Assembly (NCBI GenBank): GCA_035531315.1
Contig: DATKTD010000076.1
Location: 1-12,895 of the forward strand
Source: CAIJMU01 sp035531315
GTDB lineage: Bacteria; Spirochaetota; Spirochaetia; Treponematales; Rectinemataceae
Direction of reading: 5' to 3'
Length of the DNA: 12,895 nt
Shown: one piece after another, positions 6,757 through 12,895 of the stretch
How positions within the stretch are numbered: position 1 is the stretch's first letter
Layout: the number at the start of each line of letters is the position of its first letter
Translations under genes and position numbers: made by a program
Notes under the pieces: model-generated
The model's database searches: none
What the model was told of the DNA's origin: nothing
The model's input: the letters and a program-made list of their open reading frames with translations, nothing else

Positions 6757-7922
6757 TTGCCGCCTCCTTCGGGCCCCGAAATTTTCTCGACCCCTTCGGC
6801 ATAGGAGGCAAGAAAGCCATCCTTAAAAGCGGAGAAGCGACCTTCTTCGATGGCCCTCGCCGCCTTCTTCACAAGGTCATTGAGGAAAAAGAGATTGTGG
6901 TATGAGGCCAGCATCGAATGAAGGATCTCATCGCATTTGAAAAGATGACGCGCGTAGGCGCGGCTGTGGTTCCGACAGACCCGGCATGAGCAGTCGGGAT
7001 CGGGTGCCGAGAAATCGCGCTCGTAACGGGCCTTTTTGATCGACAGGGGTCCCTTCGAAGTGAACCAAAGGCCGTTGCGGCCGGTCCTCGTGGGAAAGAC
7101 GCAGTCGAAAATGTCGATACCCTGGGCGATGGCCTCGAGTATGTACTCGGGGGTGCCAATGCCCATGATGTACTTCGGCTTAGCCTCGGGAAGGAGGGGG
7201 GCCGTATGGGAGAGGAGCTCGGCGTAGGTCTCGAAGGGCTCGCCGACGGACAGGCCGCCGATCGCGTAGCCGGGGAAATCGAGCTCCGCGAGCTCCTCGG
7301 CGCTGCGATCGCGGAGGTCCTTGAAGAACCCGCCCTGCACTATGCCGAAGAGCGATCCGGCATAGCCCTCTTCCGCGGAGGCCCTGTCCCAACGCGCCCT
7401 TGCCCGACGAGCCCAGGAACTCGTCAAGGCGAGGGCCTTCTCCGTCTCTTTCCGCTCGGCGCCCCAGGCGCTGCAGACATCGAGCTGCATCTGGATATCG
7501 CTGTTGAAGGCCGTTTGGATCTCGACCGCGGATTCGGGAGAAAGGAAGTGCTTCGAGCCGTCTATGTGCGATCTGAAGGCGACCCCCTCGTCGCTGATTT
7601 TCCTGAGGGCCGACAGCGAGAAGACCTGAAAGCCGCCGGAGTCCGTAAGGAAGTTGCCCTTCCATCCCGAAAAACCGTGAAGCCCGCCCGCAGCGCGGAT
7701 TGTCTCCGCGCCGGGTCTCAGCATGAGATGATAAGTATTGGCAAGGATTATGTCGAAGCCCATCTCCGCGAGGCTTCCCGCCTCGACGGCCTTCACGGTC
7801 GCGTTGGTACCGACCGGCATGAAGGCCGGGGTCTCGACGAGGCCGTGGGGGAGTTGGATGCTTCCCGTCCTGGCCCTGGTTGCCTGGTCCTGGGACTTCT
7901 TCACGAATATCGACCTATGCAT
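6753..7922 (-). CDS. tgt: tRNA-guanine transglycosylase (queuine biosynthesis)
   Basis: Tgt exchanges guanine 34 in tRNAs for Asp, Asn, His and Tyr with preQ1, the first tRNA-bound step to queuosine. From ATG 7922 the protein has 389 residues, close to the usual bacterial length. The general-base Asp is D94 in FLTDSGGFQVFSL. The nucleophile is D273 in DIFDCVFPTRTGRNG. The zinc site is C311-x-C313-xx-C316 with H342, the same spacing as in E. coli Tgt. GGLSVGEP (222-229) forms the substrate pocket. The pocket motif usually written DECTPYPA is here DVCSAWGA (148-155): the Asp and Cys remain but Glu becomes Val. The frame is open to 8018, but that extension overlaps lptG and lacks family similarity. 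ATG 7922 has GAGGAG five bases upstream and gives the normal N-terminus. The stop codon overlaps the HEAT gene start (ATGA). Confidence 0.97.
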   Translation of the reverse strand: MHRSIFVKKSQDQATRARTGSIQLPHGLVETPAFMPVGTNATVKAVEAGSLAEMGFDIILANTYHLMLRPGAETIRAAGGLHGFSGWKGNFLTDSGGFQVFSLSALRKISDEGVAFRSHIDGSKHFLSPESAVEIQTAFNSDIQMQLDVCSAWGAERKETEKALALTSSWARRARARWDRASAEEGYAGSLFGIVQGGFFKDLRDRSAEELAELDFPGYAIGGLSVGEPFETYAELLSHTAPLLPEAKPKYIMGIGTPEYILEAIAQGIDIFDCVFPTRTGRNGLWFTSKGPLSIKKARYERDFSAPDPDCSCRVCRNHSRAYARHLFKCDEILHSMLASYHNLFFLNDLVKKAARAIEEGRFSAFKDGFLASYAEGVEKISGPEGGGK

Positions 7923-7927
7923 GTGGA

Positions 7928-7933
7928 CTCCTC
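7928..7933 (-). promoter_or_regulatory. Ribosome binding site that fixes the tgt start
   Basis: GAGGAG on the minus strand lies 5 bases before ATG 7922, and its first G is the last base of the lptG stop codon TAG (7935-7933). This supports starting tgt here rather than at the in-frame upstream codon inside lptG, and suggests that ribosomes finishing lptG reinitiate on tgt. Confidence 0.75.
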
Positions 7934-9018
7934 TAGGTTCGGGCCATTCTGTACAGGATGAGGGATACGACAGCGAATACGAACAGGGGCGACCATGCCC
8001 CGATGGCCGGGTCGACAACCCCGTTCTTGGCGAGGAGCATGGCGACCATCTGGAAAATGTAGTAGGCGGTGGCTATGACGAGGCTCACGAGAAGGCTCAT
8101 CAGGAGGACATTCTTGCGGTAGCGTCCCCCGATCGATGCCGACAGGAGGACGACGACCAGGGGCGCGAAGGAAAAGGCCATGCGCCTGTCCCGCTCGGCC
8201 TCCGCGGCCATCCAGGGCAGGCCGGCGGCCTTCTGGAAGCGCGCACGGCTGCCAAGATCGGCCACCGAGAGCTGCCCCAGGTCGAGGTTCTGGTTGCGGA
8301 AGGAGGCGGGATCTTCGGCGAATTTGGGGTCGCTGAAACTTCCATAGTCCGTCTCGATCCAACGGGCCGAAGGATCGAGGACGAAGCGCCTGACGTGCGA
8401 GAAGGTCCAGAGGCCATCGGCATAGCGGGCGCTGAGGGCCTCCGTGCGCGCCACGGGAGCTCCTCCGGCATCGCGCTCGATCACGCTCACGTTGGTGAGC
8501 GAACGGGCGCCCTCGTCGTACCAGGCTGCGTGCCAGACGACGGCCCCATGCTCCGTGAGGACGGTGACGTCCGCGTTCGATAGACTCGTCGTCTGGCCGA
8601 GAAGCTTCTGCGTCAGGATGGTCTTGTCCCTGTAGGCCGGCAGAGCCACCCCGTCGCTCCAGAAGAATCCCGCCACCGACAGGAGGACCGAAATGACGAC
8701 GAGGGGAAGGGTGAAGCGGGCGAGGGAGGTGCCGGTGCCGAAGACGGCCACGAGTTCGTTCCGCGCGTAGAGGCTTCCGAGGCTGTAGGAAACGGCGAAG
8801 AGTATCGAAAGGGGGAGGGCCCAGGCCATGCAGGTTGGCGCGTAAAGGAGGAGGACCTTCGCGACCTCCCCGAGAGGAACGTCGAGCGAGAGATATTTCC
8901 ACAGGTTGGCGAAGAGCTCCACGAGTTCGAGCACGAACACGAAAAAGGACATGGCCAAAAAAAAGGTGGGCAAGAATGCCGATAGGAGATAGCGATGCAG
9001 ATGCGTGGCCCTTCTCAT
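7933..9018 (-). CDS. lptG: LptF/LptG-family permease, second of the pair
   Basis: This 361-residue inner-membrane protein has the layout of the LptF/LptG (YjgP/YjgQ) family: three membrane helices (~13-36, 54-80, 100-120), a soluble periplasmic beta domain (~125-278), then three more helices (~281-297, 303-329, 338-356). The family segment after helix 2 is present: NELVAVFGTGTSLARFTLP (87-105). In Gram-negative bacteria, LptF and LptG with the ATPase LptB extract lipopolysaccharide from the inner membrane and pass it to LptC/LptA. Many spirochaetes of this order are thought to lack classical LPS, so the cargo may be another glycolipid; that is inference. ATG 9018 is four bases after the lptF stop (TGATGATATG), and no strong ribosome site is seen, so translation is probably coupled. 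The G rather than F assignment rests only on order and length; the family call is firm. The coding strand carries a T8 tract in helix 1. Confidence 0.88.
   Translation of the reverse strand: MRRATHLHRYLLSAFLPTFFLAMSFFVFVLELVELFANLWKYLSLDVPLGEVAKVLLLYAPTCMAWALPLSILFAVSYSLGSLYARNELVAVFGTGTSLARFTLPLVVISVLLSVAGFFWSDGVALPAYRDKTILTQKLLGQTTSLSNADVTVLTEHGAVVWHAAWYDEGARSLTNVSVIERDAGGAPVARTEALSARYADGLWTFSHVRRFVLDPSARWIETDYGSFSDPKFAEDPASFRNQNLDLGQLSVADLGSRARFQKAAGLPWMAAEAERDRRMAFSFAPLVVVLLSASIGGRYRKNVLLMSLLVSLVIATAYYIFQMVAMLLAKNGVVDPAIGAWSPLFVFAVVSLILYRMART
8957..8964 (-). repeat. T8 homopolymer in the first helix of lptG
   Basis: Eight A on the plus strand, eight T in the coding sense, encode T-F-F-L at residues 18-21. 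Only one other 8-base run was seen in the window, and it lies at the matching place in lptF. A one-base slip would end translation early or change the frame inside the first membrane helix. Confidence 0.9.
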
Positions 9019-9022
9019 ATCA

Positions 9023-10309
9023 TCACGCCTGCCTTCGCGCGAAGAGCCAGGTCAGCGCGCCCGCGGCCAATACGACGGCGTCGGGCAGCCACATCGACCA
9101 GAAAGGGGAAAAACCGAGTCGGGAGCCGAGGGTCTGGCCCCCGATCAACATGGCCCAGTAGATGACGGCGATGAGGAGGCCGAGTCCGAATCCAACCGAG
9201 CGGCCTGAACGCTTCGATCGCGCCCCGAGGGGAAAGGACAGAACGACGAAGATCATCGCGCCGGCCGGGATCGAGAATTTCTTCCAGTACTCGAGAATGT
9301 AGATGTCGAGATTCCGTCGCTCCGGCCTAGCGAGGGCCTTTGCCTCGAAGCCCGCGAGAAGCGGCGAAAGGCCCGCCCTCGCTCCTTCCCATGCCGCCGC
9401 TGTCGCGACGCCGCGATTATAGGCCTCCGCGAGTGCCACGCGAGCGCGCTCGCCGTCGCGGAGCATGATCAGGTAACGTCCTTGCCAATCGCTGGCCTGG
9501 CTCGAAATGGAGCGGCCGAGGTCCGTCGAACTCATCTCCCGCGGTCCGATGCCGCCACCTAGCGGATTCCCCTCGGTAAGCCTTATGCGATACTCCATGG
9601 TGTCGCAGGAGCTGTACTCGAAACGGCCTGTCTCGCCGTCCTTGAGGGTCTGTGTCCAGACGCCGCTCAGCTTCAGCACGATCTCGGAGGATTCCTGCCT
9701 GGCTTCGATCACGGCCTTCCTGGCCGAAATCACCCGTTCCTGACGCTGCTCGGTACGGTCGAAGATGAGGATGTCGGAGACGGTCGAACCCGACACGTCG
9801 CCCGTGACGACGGTGATGTCCTTGTAGTGCCGCGAAGACCATGGTTGGAGTTCGAGGGCCGGTGCCGACACGAGCATCTTCCTATACAGCTTGCCGAACT
9901 CGAGGGTCCCGTAGGGAAGGAAGACGTCGTTCACCGCGAAGGAGGCGACCGAGAGGAAAGCACCCATGACGACGAAGGGGAGAAAAACCCGCGATGTCCT
10001 GATGCCGGAGGCCTGGAAGACGAGGAGCTCGCTATCCGCGGCGAGGCGTCCGGCCGCCATCAAGGCTCCGACCAGGGAGGCGAAGGGGACGGACATGGCG
10101 ATGACCGAGGGGGTGGCGAAGACGAGGAGGAGGAGGACGTCACGAAGGGGGGCACGCTTGGAGAGTATGTCCTCGGCCATGAGGAGGAGTTGGTTCACGA
10201 AGAAGACGACGAAAAAAAACGCGAAGCTGACCGCGAAGGAGAGAAGATATTCGCGACCGACATAGGCCTCGACGATGCCGGGTCGAAGCCTCCTGCCAGC
10301 AACCATCAT
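9023..10309 (-). CDS. lptF: LptF/LptG-family permease, first of the pair
   Basis: The product has 428 residues and is predicted to be the partner of the next permease in the LptB2FG-type lipid exporter of the inner membrane. Predicted membrane helices are ~21-46, 57-86, 107-130, 345-361, 370-392 and 404-424, with a large periplasmic part between helices 3 and 4. The family segment DSELLVFQASGIRTSRVFLP (92-111) and the fourth-helix region LEYWKKFSIPAGAMIF...FPLG (339-362) are clear. It is longer than a typical ~360-residue member; a helical Ala/Arg/Glu-rich stretch at ~280-332, just before helix 4, accounts for most of the excess. Two adjacent ATGs compete. ATG 10309 overlaps the dut stop as ATGA; ATG 10306 shares one base with it and is better spaced from the weak GGGAAGA at 10317-10311. 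The choice changes the product by one Met. F versus G is assigned by order only. Confidence 0.88.
   Translation of the reverse strand: MMVAGRRLRPGIVEAYVGREYLLSFAVSFAFFFVVFFVNQLLLMAEDILSKRAPLRDVLLLLVFATPSVIAMSVPFASLVGALMAAGRLAADSELLVFQASGIRTSRVFLPFVVMGAFLSVASFAVNDVFLPYGTLEFGKLYRKMLVSAPALELQPWSSRHYKDITVVTGDVSGSTVSDILIFDRTEQRQERVISARKAVIEARQESSEIVLKLSGVWTQTLKDGETGRFEYSSCDTMEYRIRLTEGNPLGGGIGPREMSSTDLGRSISSQASDWQGRYLIMLRDGERARVALAEAYNRGVATAAAWEGARAGLSPLLAGFEAKALARPERRNLDIYILEYWKKFSIPAGAMIFVVLSFPLGARSKRSGRSVGFGLGLLIAVIYWAMLIGGQTLGSRLGFSPFWSMWLPDAVVLAAGALTWLFARRQA
10212..10219 (-). repeat. T8 homopolymer in the first helix of lptF
   Basis: Eight A on the plus strand, eight T in the coding sense, encode F-F-F within the first membrane helix (residues 31-33, codons TTT TTT TTC). 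It matches the T8 tract in lptG in length and position. Confidence 0.9.
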
Positions 10310-10749
10310 GTCTTCCCGGTGGAGCCGAAACCGCCCTCGCCGCGTTCCGTCGAATCGAGCTCGGAGACTTCCTCGAAAACGGCCCTCGCCACGGGAGCGA
10401 TGACGAGTTGGGCGATCCTATCGCCATCGCGGATAATGACCTCGGCCTGGCCGAGATTTACGAGGAGGACCAGGATCTCGCCGCGGTAGTCCGCGTCGAT
10501 AGTCCCCGGCGAGTTGATGCAGCTGAGGCCCTCCCGCAGGGCCAGCCCCGAGCGCGGTCTCACCTGGGCCTCGTAGCCCTCGGGGACGGCGATGGAAATG
10601 CCCGTAGGGACGGCGACCCGTCCGCCGGGAGCGATGACCAGAGGAGTGTCCAGACGCGCCCTGAGGTCGGCCCCCGAGGCGAGGTTGCTCCGGTACTCCG
10701 GCGCCTTGGCGCCTTCCCGGACGCGGATATGTACGCGGAGCTCCGTCAT
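10306..10749 (-). CDS. dut: dUTP diphosphatase (dUTPase)
   Basis: This is a trimeric dUTPase that hydrolyses dUTP to dUMP and pyrophosphate, keeping uracil out of DNA and supplying dUMP for thymidylate. The product has 147 residues, normal for the family, and all five motifs are in order: I ASGADLRA (24-31), II RPRSGLA (64-70), III SPGTIDADYRGEI (80-92) with the expected catalytic Asp at D85 and the deoxyribose-selecting Tyr at Y88, IV IRDGDRIAQLVI (106-117), and V TERGEGGFGSTG (134-145), the arm that closes over a neighbouring subunit. ATG 10749 has GGGAGG six bases upstream, within the end of the M16 gene, and overlaps the M16 stop as ATGA. The 3' end overlaps lptF the same way. Nothing is missing; confidence is high. 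Confidence 0.97.
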   Translation of the reverse strand: MTELRVHIRVREGAKAPEYRSNLASGADLRARLDTPLVIAPGGRVAVPTGISIAVPEGYEAQVRPRSGLALREGLSCINSPGTIDADYRGEILVLLVNLGQAEVIIRDGDRIAQLVIAPVARAVFEEVSELDSTERGEGGFGSTGKT

Positions 10750-12044
10750 GATGAGCCTCCCGGATTTTTCCTGGATCGCCTGATCGCCTCGAGGACCCTT
10801 CGGCCCTTCGAACCGATGCTACCATAGGCGAAGATCGCGGGCTCCACATCGCCGAAGACCCTGCCTATCATCCTCGCGATGGCCTTCCCCCCCACCCCGA
10901 GAATTCGGTTCCTTGTCTCTTCGACGTCGAGGACTTCTTCCGCCTGCATCGCCTGGCGAGCGAGGCGTTTCATCCTGAACTCGGTATCCTCGAGAGCCAG
11001 ATCGTAGGAGCCCTCGAGGCGGGATATCGATTCTGCGAGCTCTTCGTCCGAAAGCGGCCGGGTACTGGAGAGTGCCTCGATTTCCCTGAGCATCGACGAG
11101 AGAAGCGCGGGAAAGGCGTCGGGCGAAGAGGAGGCCTGGGCGAGCCAGAGGCCCTCTGTCCTATCCATGGAGAAGGCCGAACCGACCGAGTAGCAGAGCC
11201 CTTCCCTCTCCCGAAGTTGCTGGAAAAGCCGAGAACTCATCGACTCGCCAAATGCCCCGTTGAGTGCAGACATGCTGTAGAAATCCTCAGGGCCAAAGGG
11301 AGGGTGAAGGGGAATCGCGACAAGAAGGTACGATTGAGAAAGGCGGGCCGGTACATAGTCGACGATGGGAAAGAACCGTGGCTCCGAAAAAGCGGCTGTC
11401 GCGGCAGCCTTGGCCGAATCCCCAAGCGGCAAGACGGCCTCCAACTCGGCCGCGAGATCGGCCCCGTCGATGGGGCCTGCGGCCGTCACGAGGAGACGTC
11501 CCGGCACGAGCATTCTGTCGCGGAATTCGAGGAGGGCATCGCGCGTGGCGGCGCGAACATCCTCCTCCGTGCCCGCAATGGGCCGGGACAGGGGATCCTT
11601 CGGCCAGATCCGCGCGAGCATGAGGTCGTGGGACAGCTCCTCGGGATCGTCGAAGGAGGCGAGGATCTCGCTGACGATCACTTCCCTCTCCATCTCCACT
11701 TCGTCGGGAGGGAAACTTGAACGGAAACAGAGGTCGGCCAAAAGCTCGATGGCCAAACGCCAATGTTTTGCCGGAAGCGTGCAATGGACGCAGAGGGCGT
11801 CGCGCTCGGTGAAGGCATTCAGGTAGCCCCCGACCCGATCGATGGCCCTCGCGATATCGAGGGCGCTCCGCGAAACCGTGCCCTTGAAAAAGAGATGTTC
11901 GATGAAATGGACGAAGCCCCGCTCATGCGGGGCCTCGTGGCGCGATCCCACGGGAAACCAGAACCCCACGCTGAAGGAGCGGGCCCCCTCGACGCGCTCC
12001 GCATGGAGGAAGGCGCCACGGGGCAGTGCGATAGGTTCAATCAT
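10746..12044 (-). CDS. M16-family zinc metallopeptidase (pitrilysin/processing-peptidase type)
   Basis: This 432-residue single-chain M16 peptidase is of the MPP-like, about 45-kDa class. The inverted zinc motif HxxEH is H46-F-I-E49-H50, with E49 as the expected catalytic base. The third zinc ligand is E126 in EVIVSEI, 76 residues after H50 as in the family. GGYLNAFTERD (72-82) is the typical strand after it. The C-terminal half carries the RxxxGLCYSVGS segment that closes the chamber. Bacterial neighbours of pnp often include such a peptidase; its substrate is not known from sequence. No signal peptide is seen, so it is probably cytoplasmic. ATG 12044 gives the family N-terminus (MIEPIALPRG), with only a weak GGGGG seven bases upstream. 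An upstream in-frame GTG at 12095 would lie in a hairpin and adds unrelated residues. The stop overlaps dut (ATGA). Confidence 0.92.
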   Translation of the reverse strand: MIEPIALPRGAFLHAERVEGARSFSVGFWFPVGSRHEAPHERGFVHFIEHLFFKGTVSRSALDIARAIDRVGGYLNAFTERDALCVHCTLPAKHWRLAIELLADLCFRSSFPPDEVEMEREVIVSEILASFDDPEELSHDLMLARIWPKDPLSRPIAGTEEDVRAATRDALLEFRDRMLVPGRLLVTAAGPIDGADLAAELEAVLPLGDSAKAAATAAFSEPRFFPIVDYVPARLSQSYLLVAIPLHPPFGPEDFYSMSALNGAFGESMSSRLFQQLREREGLCYSVGSAFSMDRTEGLWLAQASSSPDAFPALLSSMLREIEALSSTRPLSDEELAESISRLEGSYDLALEDTEFRMKRLARQAMQAEEVLDVEETRNRILGVGGKAIARMIGRVFGDVEPAIFAYGSIGSKGRRVLEAIRRSRKNPGGSS

Positions 12045-12155
12045 CCGGCAACCCCCGAACGGGACTCGGCGAAGCCGAGGTCCGAGGTCGCCCACCGCCT
12101 TGACGGCGGGCGACCGAGAAACCGGACCACGGCTCGGTCGCCGGATGGTCCCGCA
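12045..12155 (-). promoter_or_regulatory. Hairpin-rich pnp to M16 spacer
   Basis: This is the only real gap in the minus-strand operon. In transcription order it holds four possible stems. A: 12151-12124, arms GGACCA/TGGTCC with inner CGGC/GCCG and a TC bulge. B: 12140-12111, arms CGACCGAG/CTCGGTCG. C: 12114-12087, arms GTCGCCC/GGGCGAC. D: 12079-12065, CTCGGC-TTC-GCCGAG. B shares bases with both A and C, so B excludes them, while A, C and D can coexist. Stem A is followed by GGTTTCTC, a poor U-tract, so at best a weak terminator. D ends about 20 bases before the M16 ATG. No -35/-10 pair was recognised. Stability and function are inferred, not calculated. Confidence 0.5.
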
Positions 12156-12895
12156 TCAATGCCTCCGCGGGCCATCCTCGCGGTGCGAGTCGCCGTGGCG
12201 GGGACCGTCGTGGCGATAACCGCCTTCGCGGGGGCGGTCGCCGTAGGGACGATCGCCATCGCGACGGGGAGGCCTGCTCTCGCCCTCGCCGGCGTTGCGG
12301 GCCGCGTCGATGGCGACATTGCCGTTCTCGTCGAGGGAATCGATGTGGGCGAGGTTGAGACGGCCGAGGCGGTCGACCTCGAGAAGCTTCACCTTCACCT
12401 TGTCGCCCTCCTTGATCACGTCGGAGACGCGTTCGACGCGGGTCTTCGAAAGGCGAGATATGTGGCAGAGACCTTCCTTGCCCGGAAGGATCTCGATGAA
12501 GGCGCCGAACTCCATGATTCGCTTGACGACACCGTCGTAGATCTTGCCGACTTCCGGATCCTCGACGATGCCCACGACCGCGTCGCGCGCCTCGTAGGCG
12601 TTCTTCTGGGTCGAGCCGTAGATGGTGACGGCGCCGTCGTCGTCGACGTTGATCTTGACGCCGTAGGTCTCGCAGAGGGCCTTGATGTTCTTACCGCCCG
12701 GCCCGATGATCGCGCCGATTTTTTCGACATCGACCTTCATCGTAACGACCTTCGGCGCGAGTTCGGAGATCTCCGAGGCGTGGTGCGGGAGGGCCTCGTT
12801 CATGATGCCGAGGATGTGGAGCCGGCCGCGCTTGGCCTGGTCGAGGGCCTTGGTGAGGATCTCGGTGGTGAGGCCGGCGATCTTGATGTCGAGCT
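12156..12895 (-). CDS. pnp: Polynucleotide phosphorylase, C-terminal part (5' end outside window)
   Basis: PNPase degrades RNA 3' to 5' with phosphate, releasing nucleoside diphosphates, and can work with RNA helicases and RNase E-type complexes. The last 245 residues are visible. The fragment opens with LDIKIAGLTTEIL, whose Asp corresponds to the metal-binding D492 of E. coli (MDIKI). LDQAKRGRLHILGIM ends the second RNase PH-like core domain. A KH domain follows (~53-110), with the GxxG loop IGPGGKNI, then an S1 domain (~114-185) with GKIYDGVVKRIMEFGAFIEI and GKEGLCHIS. The tail (~200-245) is rich in Arg, Gly, Asp and His (PPRRDGDRPYGDRPREGG). An internal ATG at 12803 is not the start, since family sequence continues to the window edge. 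The downstream M16 gene is separated by a structured spacer. Confidence in the product is very high; the N-terminal half cannot be seen. Confidence 0.97.
   Translation of the reverse strand, partial: LDIKIAGLTTEILTKALDQAKRGRLHILGIMNEALPHHASEISELAPKVVTMKVDVEKIGAIIGPGGKNIKALCETYGVKINVDDDGAVTIYGSTQKNAYEARDAVVGIVEDPEVGKIYDGVVKRIMEFGAFIEILPGKEGLCHISRLSKTRVERVSDVIKEGDKVKVKLLEVDRLGRLNLAHIDSLDENGNVAIDAARNAGEGESRPPRRDGDRPYGDRPREGGYRHDGPRHGDSHREDGPRRH

Noticed and set aside
7206..7961. 251-codon plus-strand frame opposite tgt
   Set aside because: It is antisense to a gene with all catalytic residues and has no recognisable motif.
7923..8018. N-terminal extension of tgt to 8018
   Set aside because: It overlaps the end of lptG, has no family similarity, and a good ribosome site precedes ATG 7922.
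12045..12095. GTG start for the M16 gene at 12095
   Set aside because: The 17 extra residues do not look like the family N-terminus and the codon lies inside a hairpin without a properly spaced ribosome site.
12099..12130. TTGACG on the plus strand as a promoter -35 box
   Set aside because: No -10-like sequence at the right distance, and it points antisense into pnp; it is the loop of hairpin C.
1..12895. Mobile elements, CRISPR arrays, tRNA or rRNA genes, or a defence system
   Set aside because: No transposase, integrase, regularly spaced direct repeats or cloverleaf-like sequence was seen; the coding content is housekeeping and envelope genes.

Overview
The window looks like a piece of a spirochaete chromosome of the Spirochaetales/Treponema type, with GC-rich DNA. 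Three things point there. The first complete gene encodes a very large GreA (about 900 residues), in which a long helical N-terminal region is fused to an ordinary-sized GreA; as I recall, this is the treponeme/Borrelia form. A pnp - M16 peptidase - dut - lptF/lptG - tgt cluster follows, a kind of grouping I associate with treponemes. There is also a VWA membrane protein and a periplasmic HEAT-repeat protein. No mobile element, tRNA, rRNA or CRISPR array was seen. Species cannot be fixed from sequence reading alone.

Layout. Plus strand, 1-5323: the 3' part of a small helical protein, then giant greA, then a secreted or membrane VWA protein with a possible FHA-like C-terminus. These three are 8-12 bp apart and read as one operon. 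Minus strand, 12895 down to 5320: the 3' end of pnp, a 111-bp hairpin-rich spacer, then M16 peptidase, dut, two LptF/LptG permeases, tgt and a HEAT-repeat protein. After the spacer these six genes are almost fused: the ATGA overlap occurs at three junctions, and the other two gaps are 4 and 10 bp. The two operons converge, and both stop codons lie in one CTAG palindrome at 5320-5323.

How the genes fit together. The minus operon mixes RNA turnover (Pnp), tRNA modification (Tgt), nucleotide-pool cleaning (Dut), a zinc peptidase and two envelope lipid-export permeases. This is a housekeeping mixture rather than one pathway. The plus operon pairs a transcript-cleavage factor with an envelope VWA protein. 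The VWA and HEAT proteins are both predicted to be exported and face each other across the convergent junction.

The points most worth a second look are: (1) the architecture of the giant GreA, including an internal small-barrel-like segment; (2) the VWA-TM-FHA-like protein; (3) mutually exclusive hairpins between pnp and the M16 gene; (4) paired T8 tracts in the first membrane helix of both Lpt permeases; (5) the shared-stop CTAG junction. I did not find a clearly new defence or mobile system.
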